A stretch of DNA of 10,492 bases. Origin: Candidatus Wallbacteria bacterium (lineage in GTDB: Bacteria > Muiribacteriota > JAQTZZ01). The position numbers were made by a program, and so were the translations under genes. Under the pieces are notes generated by a model. It made no database searches. It was given only the letters and a program-made list of their open reading frames with translations, and was not told the DNA's origin. Shown here in pieces: positions 1 to 6,413 of the stretch (within the stretch, counting starts at the first letter, position 1; every line of letters starts with the position of its first letter). Location: NCBI GenBank assembly GCA_028687545.1, contig JAQTZZ010000082.1, forward strand, positions 1-10,492, in the 5' to 3' direction.

Positions 1-38
1 TCATCGACATCCAGTCCTACATGTAGTATCCTTTTCAT
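1..38 (-). CDS. Probable IS110-family transposase, N-terminal fragment (cut by window edge)
   Basis: Reading the minus strand from an ATG at 38-36 gives MKRILHVGLDVD and then leaves the window, so only 12 whole codons are visible. A strong SD (AGGAGG, complement of about 46-51) precedes the ATG at normal spacing. The hydrophobic strand followed by GLDVD matches the start of IS110-family DEDD transposases, where the Asp of this motif is the first acidic residue of the RuvC-like catalytic site. Such elements transpose by a DEDD/serine-recombinase mechanism guided by a bridge RNA. The assignment rests on about 12 residues; an actin-fold sugar kinase or another RuvC-like protein starts in a similar way and cannot be excluded. 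Confidence 0.55.
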   Translation of the reverse strand, partial: MKRILHVGLDVD

Positions 39-55
39 TGATGGCCTCCTGTTTG

Positions 56-79
56 TAAGTGTTTATTACTTTACACTTA
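56..79. repeat. 7-bp inverted repeat upstream of the transposase fragment
   Basis: TAAGTGT (56-62) and ACACTTA (73-79) are perfect inverted repeats separated by a 10-base AT-rich loop. They lie in the 101-base gap between the putative IS110 transposase start and the methyltransferase stop. In IS110-group elements the non-coding end upstream of the transposase encodes the structured bridge RNA, so this stem could be part of an element end. It could equally be an operator or a weak terminator stem for the methyltransferase, though no T-run follows it on the minus strand. The boundary of the element is not visible. Confidence 0.35.
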
Positions 80-139
80 TAGGGTAACCAGTCCCAGGTT
101 TATAGGAGGTCATCCATATTTTCTTAGCAAACCCTATTC

Positions 140-832
140 TCACTTTTTCCTGGCGTCAGCCAGCAGGTAGTGGATGATACCATTTTCTTCGGTTTTGATT
201 TCGTGTGACAGCAATTCAAAACCTGAAGTTTTCAGTTCCTGGAAAATATCTTCAGGATCGCCGAAATATCTTGAAGATATTCCGCTTTTTGAGACAGCGC
301 ATTTTGAGGCAGGGTCAAAGGTATTGGCGTTGTCGAGTTTGTGAAATTCATCAATCTTCACAGGCCCGCACATGGTGTTGATCAAGAGATAACCATTAGG
401 CTTGAGGACACGGTGGATGCTTTTCAGTAATTTCAACCTGTCAGGTCCTATGATGCAGTGCAGGCAGTGGCTGTCAAAGACAAAATCGAAGAAGCTGTCT
501 TTGAATTCAGCTAGTTCAATCACATTTCCCAGAGTCAGACTGACGGCAACTCCCAGCTTTTCAGCCCGTTCGCGAGCCCATTCAATGGCAGTCGGCGCGA
601 TGTCTATGCCATAAGTATCATAGCCCAGTCCGGAGAGCCAGACGGTCATATTCCCGGCACCACAGCCCAGTTCCAGAAGTTTCCCGGATAACGGAGCGTT
701 TCCCTTAGAAAGCATTGATTTCACTTCAGCTTCGAATTCAGCATAACCTTTCTCTGAATTATCCCATCCCTGTGCGCCTGAAGCCTTGCGATTTTGATAT
801 GCCTTGTCATGGCCTTCGTAAAAGGTTTTCAT
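140..832 (-). CDS. Class I SAM-dependent methyltransferase
   Basis: This 230-residue protein has the Rossmann-type methyltransferase core. The SAM-binding glycine motif is LELGCGAG (residues 53-60). The acidic residue that binds the SAM ribose follows in GIDIA (Asp77). The post-II region DFVFDSHCLH is at 116-125, and the HRVLKPNGYLLI strand-turn motif is at about 140-151. This pattern fits the Methyltransf_11/25 group; the substrate cannot be told. The start at 832 is chosen over an in-frame ATG at 901 because GGAGG lies 4 bases upstream of it, while the 901 start would add 23 unconserved-looking residues and has a purine run too close to the ATG. The gene is divergent from the phosphotransferase at 965. 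No terminator is obvious after the stop at 140. Confidence 0.85.
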   Translation of the reverse strand: MKTFYEGHDKAYQNRKASGAQGWDNSEKGYAEFEAEVKSMLSKGNAPLSGKLLELGCGAGNMTVWLSGLGYDTYGIDIAPTAIEWARERAEKLGVAVSLTLGNVIELAEFKDSFFDFVFDSHCLHCIIGPDRLKLLKSIHRVLKPNGYLLINTMCGPVKIDEFHKLDNANTFDPASKCAVSKSGISSRYFGDPEDIFQELKTSGFELLSHEIKTEENGIIHYLLADARKK

Positions 833-929
833 GGTACCTCCAAGAAAATCGACTGCGTGCAAATGGTAAATGAAATCCATAAAATTTAAAAGAAGCGTCA
901 TTCCTCTTCTCCACGCTTTTTGGATCCAT

Positions 930-964
930 TTGTTAGATCTGAAATGACTTGATATTATGTCGGG
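930..964 (+). promoter_or_regulatory. Sigma70-type promoter giving a probable leaderless transcript
   Basis: A -35 box TTGTTA (930-935), a 17-bp spacer and a -10 box TATTAT (953-958) precede the phosphotransferase. The A of its ATG is the seventh base after the -10 box, where transcription normally begins. There is no SD between the -10 box and the ATG, so the mRNA is predicted to begin at or next to the start codon. The two regulator genes have the same arrangement. Confidence 0.6.
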
Positions 965-1921
965 ATGAGCAGCAAAAAGCCATTTTTCGCATCTGTTTCA
1001 AACGACAGCGAGTATCATCAGTTCAGCGATGATGACAAGGCTTTGCTGCGAGGCATTGCCGAAATCTGCCGCAGGCATCAATTGCCAGTGGAAAAGCTTT
1101 ACAGATTTGAAAAAAAAGGCTCGCTTGTTTTTTCTGTAAATGATCAATTCGTGATCAAGCCCTGCGCCCCGATTTACAGGGATGGATTTCTCCGTGAATC
1201 CGCTTTCCTGAAAAAAGTAGGGGTTCGGATGCCGGATGCAGTTCCGGAACTTGTCGCGATCGGAGAAATAGACAAATGGCCATATATAGTCATGCGGCAG
1301 CTGCCTGGTGCAGCCTTAGAAGATGCCTGGGATCAGATCAACCCTGAAAATCGGCTGGAGATCATGGAAGGTCTCGGAAAAATTGTCAGGAAGCTGCATG
1401 AAATTCCAGTGAATGAAATACCTGAACTGGACATCGACTGGCCTGAATTCATCGGAAATCAACTGAAAAACTGCAGGATTAATCAGAAAAAGAAAGGACT
1501 GGCACCTGAATGGCTCCTCCAGATCGATGGTTATCTTGAAACCTTCAAGCATACAGCGATAAAACCTGTCATTCTGCATACCGAATTGATGCGGCGTCAT
1601 GTGTTTGTGGAAAAGAAGCAATCTGGATGGAAAATCACCGGCTTGATCGATTTCGAGCCCTCGATGATGGGAGACAGGGATTATGAATTCGCGTCAGCAG
1701 GATTGTTTGTCTCCTGCGGAAATTCAGCTCTGTTTCGGGAGTTTTTATCCGGATACGGGATGAGTGAAGCAGAAATGATTCCTGAATTGAGCAGGAAATG
1801 CATGCAGTACACTCTGCTGCATAAATACTGCAATCTATTGTGGTTCATGGAAGAAAACCCTGTGCCCGGTGCAGGGACTCTGCCTGAACTTGAAAAAGGC
1901 TGGTTCAGCTTTCTTAAGTAG
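965..1921 (+). CDS. APH/choline-kinase-fold phosphotransferase with altered catalytic loop
   Basis: This 318-residue protein resembles the APH (PF01636) family of ATP-dependent small-molecule kinases. Visible parts are a nucleotide-binding Lys in QFVIK (Lys65), a helix Glu in RESAF (Glu79), a hinge-like YIVMRQLPG (107-115), the catalytic loop HTELMRRH (205-212) and the metal-binding LIDFEP (Asp229). The usual loop is HGDxxxxN: here Glu207 replaces the catalytic Asp and His212 replaces the metal-binding Asn. I recall similar HTE-type loops in an uncharacterised APH-like subfamily, so this may be a subfamily trait rather than decay; the frame is intact. The start at 965 lacks an SD but sits just behind a good promoter. 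An ATG at 957 is out of frame and stops after three codons. The substrate is unknown, and antibiotic resistance should not be assumed. Confidence 0.75.
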   Translation: MSSKKPFFASVSNDSEYHQFSDDDKALLRGIAEICRRHQLPVEKLYRFEKKGSLVFSVNDQFVIKPCAPIYRDGFLRESAFLKKVGVRMPDAVPELVAIGEIDKWPYIVMRQLPGAALEDAWDQINPENRLEIMEGLGKIVRKLHEIPVNEIPELDIDWPEFIGNQLKNCRINQKKKGLAPEWLLQIDGYLETFKHTAIKPVILHTELMRRHVFVEKKQSGWKITGLIDFEPSMMGDRDYEFASAGLFVSCGNSALFREFLSGYGMSEAEMIPELSRKCMQYTLLHKYCNLLWFMEENPVPGAGTLPELEKGWFSFLK

Positions 1922-1930
1922 AAACCTGTC

Positions 1931-3553
1931 TCATTTTGTTGAAAAAATCTTCCTGTATACAGCCTGCTGGGAGCTGTCAAGAACTTCCAGAATCAGTTGA
2001 TCATATCTTTCCATCAGGCTTTTCATTCTGCCTCTGAGCTTCATTTTCTCCTGGGAAGATTCCCCTGGATTTTTTCTCAGCAGATTCATTTCATCGTATC
2101 TCAGGCTGAGCAGTTTCCTGATTTTTTCAGATTGTTCATCTGACAGGCGAAGGACATTTTGCATCTTTCCAAAAACTGTTTCCAGCATGCCTGGAAGAGT
2201 GGTTCCCTGAACCTTGGTTTCCTGGATCTTAGGGGTGACAACAGTATCTCGGGTATTTGACTGGATCTGAAAAACTGAAGTGGCTGGCTCACCGGGCTTA
2301 GTATCAAGCTTGAGTGCAATGCCGCTGAATCCCCGGCCATTGTGGTAAGGCACGAAATAAACGTTCCGGCCGTCGAATGCCGAGAACTTGTATCCTTTTG
2401 TCCGCAGCCCATCGACGTTGCCCATGTCTTTTGCAGTCCAGGCTGCAGGATCTGTGAAGCCGCCTTTCGTGTCGTGGCACAGGAACACTGAATGAAACTG
2501 GTTATCGTCTACACTGTAGGGAACGAAATAAAGAAACCTGCCGTCGAATTCGCATCCCACATAGCCTTTGGCATCCAGTCCGCCGGTATTCCCTGCGTCA
2601 TACGCTGTCCAGCTCGCTTTGTCCGCAAACTCCGCCTTTGTGTCATAGCGCAGGACGCGGCAATGCACTTGTGCACCGGCCCTGAAAGGTACGAAATAGA
2701 TGTACCGGCCGTCAAAAGCAGCGCCCTTGTATCCTGTGGTTTCCAAACCTCCAGTCTGGCCCGCGTCATATGCAGACCAGCTGGAATTAACAGAAAATCC
2801 TTTTTTAGTATCATAGCGCAGTACCCGGCCGTGAAAAGCGGAGCCGTCGTTGAAAGGCACGAAATAGACGAAGCGGCCGTCAAAGACTGCTCCATAATAA
2901 CCCTTGGTGTTCAACCCACCGGTCCGGGATGCGTTGTAAAGCTGCCAGCTTGAGCTATTTTCAAAATCCGCTTTCGTGTCGAATCTGAGCACCCGGGCAT
3001 GAGCAAACGGCTCGTAGCCGAAAGGAGCAAAATAGATGAATCTTCCATCAAACACAGCTCCGCAGTAACCCGAATTCGTTCCATTCATGAGCCTGCCTGC
3101 ATCAAAAACCTTCCAGGAACCGGATCTTTCGAAATTCTGGGACGGGTCATAGCGCAGCACCCTGGCATGCCTGGCTGTTTTGCAGGCGAAAGGCACGAAA
3201 TAAACATACTTTCCATCGAATACGGCACCTGCATAGCCGACTGTCTCCAGTCCGCCGGTCCGTCCCGCATCATAAGAATCCCAAGCACTCAGGTCAGCGA
3301 AAGGTTTTTTTGTATCACAGCGCAGCATAGTGCCATGAAAATCGAACGTTCGGCAGGGTGCGTAGTAAATATAACGGCCGTCAAAGGCTGCGCCGAAATA
3401 TCCTTTTGTTTCCAAACCGCCTGTGCTTCCAGCGTCAAAGGCCTGCCAGTTGGAGCTGTCATTGAAAACCTTAAAGCAGTCTTCAGCCCTGATGGGAATA
3501 ACTGCTGAGATCAGGATAATGCAGACAGCCAGGGTGCAGATCCAGTGATTCAT
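1931..3553 (-). CDS. Secreted seven-repeat beta-propeller-like protein with Spy/CpxP-like C-terminal domain
   Basis: This 540-residue protein has a Sec signal peptide (residues 1-23, hydrophobic core, likely cleavage after IRA). Residues 30-419 hold seven repeats of about 56 residues. Each has Y/F-DAG-x-TGGL, GYxGAxFDGR, a Y-x-YFVPF strand, H-x-RVLRYDTK and a W before the next repeat; FDG falls at 57, 112, 168, 224, 280, 336 and 393. Seven short beta repeats suggest a closed seven-bladed propeller. A Thr/Pro/Gln-rich linker (about 420-452) leads to a charged helical domain (453-540). That domain contains LSDEQ (470-474) and DSSQQ (526-530), resembling the paired LTxxQ motifs of Spy/CpxP proteins. 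The start has an AAGGAG SD. The stop lies 9 bases from the convergent phosphotransferase stop. A role in binding proteins or ligands in the periplasm is inference. Confidence 0.8.
   Translation of the reverse strand: MNHWICTLAVCIILISAVIPIRAEDCFKVFNDSSNWQAFDAGSTGGLETKGYFGAAFDGRYIYYAPCRTFDFHGTMLRCDTKKPFADLSAWDSYDAGRTGGLETVGYAGAVFDGKYVYFVPFACKTARHARVLRYDPSQNFERSGSWKVFDAGRLMNGTNSGYCGAVFDGRFIYFAPFGYEPFAHARVLRFDTKADFENSSSWQLYNASRTGGLNTKGYYGAVFDGRFVYFVPFNDGSAFHGRVLRYDTKKGFSVNSSWSAYDAGQTGGLETTGYKGAAFDGRYIYFVPFRAGAQVHCRVLRYDTKAEFADKASWTAYDAGNTGGLDAKGYVGCEFDGRFLYFVPYSVDDNQFHSVFLCHDTKGGFTDPAAWTAKDMGNVDGLRTKGYKFSAFDGRNVYFVPYHNGRGFSGIALKLDTKPGEPATSVFQIQSNTRDTVVTPKIQETKVQGTTLPGMLETVFGKMQNVLRLSDEQSEKIRKLLSLRYDEMNLLRKNPGESSQEKMKLRGRMKSLMERYDQLILEVLDSSQQAVYRKIFSTK
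2297..3466 (-). repeat. Seven tandem ~168-bp coding repeats
   Basis: This is the DNA of the seven propeller-like repeats, with a period of 165-171 bases. The most constant DNA is around the codons for FDGR and YFVP. Copies have diverged at many silent sites, so the array is old and not a recent expansion. Repeat 3 is the most aberrant: its TGGL is replaced by an MNGT-type segment at residues 156-159. Confidence 0.8.
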
Positions 3554-3583
3554 GAATGCTCCTTCATTTTACTCGAAATTTTC

Positions 3584-3597
3584 AACATAATTATGTT
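3584..3597. promoter_or_regulatory. 14-bp perfect palindrome, candidate operator
   Basis: AACATAATTATGTT is a perfect palindrome 30 bases upstream of the propeller gene start and inside its likely promoter region. On the minus strand it contains a CATAAT that could serve as a -10 box, though no convincing -35 box is placed for it. A dimeric repressor or activator site is plausible; the AT-rich composition means chance is not excluded. Confidence 0.35.
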
Positions 3598-3604
3598 ATC
3601 AGTT

Positions 3605-3637
3605 TTTTCGTCAGAAATCTATAGAACAGGACGAAAA
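3605..3637. promoter_or_regulatory. 8-bp inverted repeat in the divergent intergenic region, candidate operator
   Basis: TTTTCGTC (3605-3612) and GACGAAAA (3630-3637) form a perfect inverted repeat with a 17-base spacer. It lies between the divergent propeller gene and the first regulator, 38 bases upstream of the regulator's -35 box. The spacing puts the half-site centres about 25 bases apart. It is a candidate binding site for a regulator acting on one or both genes. It is not repeated in the short gap before the second regulator. Confidence 0.35.
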
Positions 3638-3674
3638 TCTGATTACTGGTTTTCAAGATGCATCTAACTGAAAA

Positions 3675-3709
3675 TTGAGAATTACCAGTTTAACGCTTAT
3701 ATTAATTAG
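3675..3709 (+). promoter_or_regulatory. Promoter of regulator copy A, probable leaderless start
   Basis: The -35 box is TTGAGA (3675-3680) and the -10 box is TATATT (3698-3703), with a 17-bp spacer. The A of the ATG at 3710 is the seventh base after the -10 box, and no SD is present. The same boxes at the same spacing precede the second copy. The conserved match extends beyond the boxes: AATTGAGAATTA at the -35 side and CGCTTATATT at the -10 side. Confidence 0.65.
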
Positions 3710-6382
3710 ATGCACAGATTTGAAATTCCACTAGGCTTCACAGGTCGTGATCAGGAGCTGGCGCTGCTCAGGGAAAAGCTGAAATTCAGCCGTGTCCTGA
3801 TTATCGCTGGAATGCCTGGCATGGGAAAGACTACTCTGGCGGCAGCTTTTGCGGCGGAACTTGAAAAAGGCGATTCTCTGGATTCTCCTGTTCTATGGAT
3901 GGAGTGCAGACCTGGCTGGACTTCCGCCGATCTGCTTGATGCAATGATTCATGGCCTGGCCCGGCTCAGCGGTAAAGAAAAATATTCCATCTCTCAGTCA
4001 AGATCTTTTGATGAAGCTGCGGATGGCATTGAGGAATGCAGTACAGCTGTTTTCATCGATGACTTTCACTTGCTGGAAAACAAGGAAACCCTGAATTTTC
4101 TGGTCACATGTCGTAAGAGACTCAAGACCGGAGCGCTGGTTGTGATATCCAGGGTAAAGCCTGATCTCCCGCCCGCTGAGAGAGCCGATGTGTTTCAGCT
4201 GGATATCAAGGGCCTTTCTGAATGCGACGCCACTGCACTTTCCAATCAGCTGCTCAGGTTTCACGGAGTTCGCGACGAAAATGCCTTTCCCAGGGATTTA
4301 ACCAGCAAACTCAAGGGACATCCATATTCACTGAAGCTTCTGACAGGCTTGATAATATCAGGCGGTACTTTCAATCCTGCTGATGTCCAGGATAATGTAA
4401 CTGCCCTGATTGAAAAGTATCTTTTTCCCACTTTTTGGAATTCCAGTGATGCCGGCTTTCACAAACTGCTGGGATATCTTTCGCTGATGAGAATACCGTC
4501 GTCTAAAATCCTGCTGGACAGGATACTGGAAGATGACACAGGAGAGCGTCTGAAATATCTGTCAGACCGATTCATGGTTGAATCATGTTCATCAGGTATT
4601 TATCTGCACAATCTGCTGTCAGGATTTGTGTCAAGGAAGCTTGCCCCTGAGGATAGAAAAACAATGCACGGACTGATCGGCAGAAGACTGGTGGAAGACA
4701 ATACTGATCCTGAAGCAGTCTGCGAAACCTATCATCATTTTTTTGAGGCAGGCGACAGAGCATCTGCAGTTGCGGCTTTAACATCACTCGCAGCACGCCT
4801 GCACTTTCTCGGCAGCGAAATTGTGATCCTGGAAAATCTGATCGACCATGCGCTCCAGAACTGCCGGGGAGTCAATGACCAGCTCCTTCTTTTTTTGAAA
4901 GCATCGATCCTGATCCGCAGGAAGAAATTCGCTGAAGCCGAAAAACTGATCGCAGGGCTGTCTGAGCCGCTTGCAGCGGATGCGGAATCGCTTCTGCTGT
5001 TCAGCCTTGACCGCCATGAAGAAGTCCTTGAACTGATCGCCAGACTCCCTGTGCACGATTACAGCAGCGAAGCCGCAGCTAACCTTATCTGCCGCAAAGC
5101 CCACAGCCTCGTATATCTCGGCAGAATTTCCGAAGCAATGGATTGCACCAGAGAAATTGAACCTGGACTGGACGGTTTTCCGCCGATGGTCAGGGCAGCC
5201 TATTATTATCTCATGTCAAAAATATATTATTACAGCGCTGATATACCGAAGATCCTGGAAAACATAGAGTCTGAAATCAGGATTCACAGGGAGCTGAAAA
5301 ACTGGAGGCGCCTGACCGCCTGTCTGCACAACCTTGCGCAGATCAATCTGATCAGGAATCGCCCTGAACAGGCTCTCAGACTGGCGGAAGAACCCTTGAA
5401 AATCGCTGAGGAACAGAATGACCTGGAAAACCTGTCGCTCTGTCTCTATATTCAAAGTTACGCGCATCTCCTGCTGAATGATACGGAAAAATCCATGGAA
5501 GAAGCCAGGAAAAGCCTTGCCCTTGCCTTAAAGTGCGAGAACAGTCTGCAGGCAGCGATACTGTACGGCTATTTAGCCCGGCTGGAAACACTCCAGGGCC
5601 TTTTTGATGAAGCTGAGGCGGATTTCCAGCGAGCGCTCCACATCCTGGCTGATCTCCGGAATCTCCTTCACCTGACAGAAGTGCGGCTGTGGCATTCGGG
5701 GCTGATGTTGGCCACAGGCAGGGCAGAGGAAGCTCTTCCGGTCATAGCGGAATGCAGGGAGCAAGCTGTCAGGAGCAGACAGAGCAGGTCTCTTGCCCAT
5801 GCCGCCTATTTTGAACATCTGGCATGCAAATGCCTCGGAAAAGACGGTCAGAGCAGACTCAGCCTTGGGGAGTATCATAAAGCCTTGAGTGAAATTGATC
5901 AGGAGCATGGAGCATTTATACACAATTCACTGATCTGGTTTGGACAGAATGTCGGTCCTGACAGCTGTCTGAAATACAATGTCTTTAACCAGCTTGGTAA
6001 AACATCAGTCAATCGTTTCATCTATGAAAAAATAGTCTCAAAGCGCAGTGAATTCGAGATATTCGCTGACTTCAACGGAAAAGTGCTGATGGTCGACGGC
6101 AGGGAACTGGAATTTTTCGGAAAAAGGACGCTTGTGCCGCTGCTGCAGGTATTTGCCACTCAGCCAGGAGTTTCACTTACTACAAAGGAAATTTTCAGAT
6201 CTGTCTGGGGCCGTGATTACAGCCACTCCGAAGACAGCAGCACATTCAGGATGACATTGTCGCGACTGAGAACTCTGCTGGACAGCCGGAATCCGGACAG
6301 ATTCATCACTCAGGGATCTGAGTCAGGCTCATACATGTTCGACATTCAGGTCAATCACTGCCTGATTTTCCAGTCAAATTGA
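3710..6382 (+). CDS. STAND ATPase-TPR transcriptional regulator with C-terminal OmpR-type winged helix, copy A
   Basis: This 890-residue cytoplasmic regulator starts with the STAND/NB-ARC lead motif FTGRDQEL (10-17). Walker A is GMPGMGKTT (34-42, Lys40), Walker B is AVFIDD (113-118), a sensor-1-like ISR has Arg148, and a GxP motif GHP is at 203-205. A small winged-helix-like segment containing FLHNLL-type sequence follows. Next come helical TPR-type repeats (about 390-730), with clear units around residues rich in LxxxA/GxLxEA patterns. Residues 782-877 form an OmpR/PhoB-type DNA-binding domain: EIFRSVWG (827-834) and recognition helix SSTFRMTLSRLRTLLD (843-858). By analogy with MalT-type STAND proteins, ligand sensing by the TPR region would license ATP-driven oligomerisation. 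No phosphorylation domain and no BTAD domain next to the DNA-binding domain are seen. There is no SD; the start fits the promoter. Its target and ligand are unknown. Confidence 0.85.
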   Translation: MHRFEIPLGFTGRDQELALLREKLKFSRVLIIAGMPGMGKTTLAAAFAAELEKGDSLDSPVLWMECRPGWTSADLLDAMIHGLARLSGKEKYSISQSRSFDEAADGIEECSTAVFIDDFHLLENKETLNFLVTCRKRLKTGALVVISRVKPDLPPAERADVFQLDIKGLSECDATALSNQLLRFHGVRDENAFPRDLTSKLKGHPYSLKLLTGLIISGGTFNPADVQDNVTALIEKYLFPTFWNSSDAGFHKLLGYLSLMRIPSSKILLDRILEDDTGERLKYLSDRFMVESCSSGIYLHNLLSGFVSRKLAPEDRKTMHGLIGRRLVEDNTDPEAVCETYHHFFEAGDRASAVAALTSLAARLHFLGSEIVILENLIDHALQNCRGVNDQLLLFLKASILIRRKKFAEAEKLIAGLSEPLAADAESLLLFSLDRHEEVLELIARLPVHDYSSEAAANLICRKAHSLVYLGRISEAMDCTREIEPGLDGFPPMVRAAYYYLMSKIYYYSADIPKILENIESEIRIHRELKNWRRLTACLHNLAQINLIRNRPEQALRLAEEPLKIAEEQNDLENLSLCLYIQSYAHLLLNDTEKSMEEARKSLALALKCENSLQAAILYGYLARLETLQGLFDEAEADFQRALHILADLRNLLHLTEVRLWHSGLMLATGRAEEALPVIAECREQAVRSRQSRSLAHAAYFEHLACKCLGKDGQSRLSLGEYHKALSEIDQEHGAFIHNSLIWFGQNVGPDSCLKYNVFNQLGKTSVNRFIYEKIVSKRSEFEIFADFNGKVLMVDGRELEFFGKRTLVPLLQVFATQPGVSLTTKEIFRSVWGRDYSHSEDSSTFRMTLSRLRTLLDSRNPDRFITQGSESGSYMFDIQVNHCLIFQSN

Positions 6383-6413
6383 GAATTATTGATTAATCGC
6401 TTATATTTATTGC
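6379..6413 (+). promoter_or_regulatory. Promoter of regulator copy B, overlapping the stop codon of copy A
   Basis: The -35 box TTGAGA (6379-6384) contains the TGA stop of copy A (6380-6382). The 17-bp spacer and the -10 box TATATT (6402-6407) match the promoter of copy A. The A of the ATG at 6414 is again the seventh base after the -10 box, with no SD. Copy B can therefore have its own leaderless mRNA; read-through from copy A is also possible because no terminator lies in the 31-base gap. Confidence 0.65.

Noticed and set aside
833-901. Longer methyltransferase start at ATG 901
   Set aside because: The GGAGG at the right distance belongs to the ATG at 832; the purine run before 901 is almost touching the ATG, and the extra 23 residues do not look like part of the fold.
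1922-1930. Bidirectional terminator between the convergent phosphotransferase and propeller genes
   Set aside because: Only nine bases separate the stops, and no GC-rich stem followed by a T-run was found on either strand there.
2297-3466. Periodic repeat that could suggest a CRISPR array
   Set aside because: The period is about 168 bases, the copies are diverged, and the whole stretch is translated as propeller-like repeats in one open frame.
2492-3508. Two plus-strand open frames (2492-2953 and 2999-3508) across the propeller gene
   Set aside because: They are opposite-strand shadows kept open by the periodic repeat coding; neither has domain features and the minus-strand gene has a signal peptide, an SD and regular repeats.
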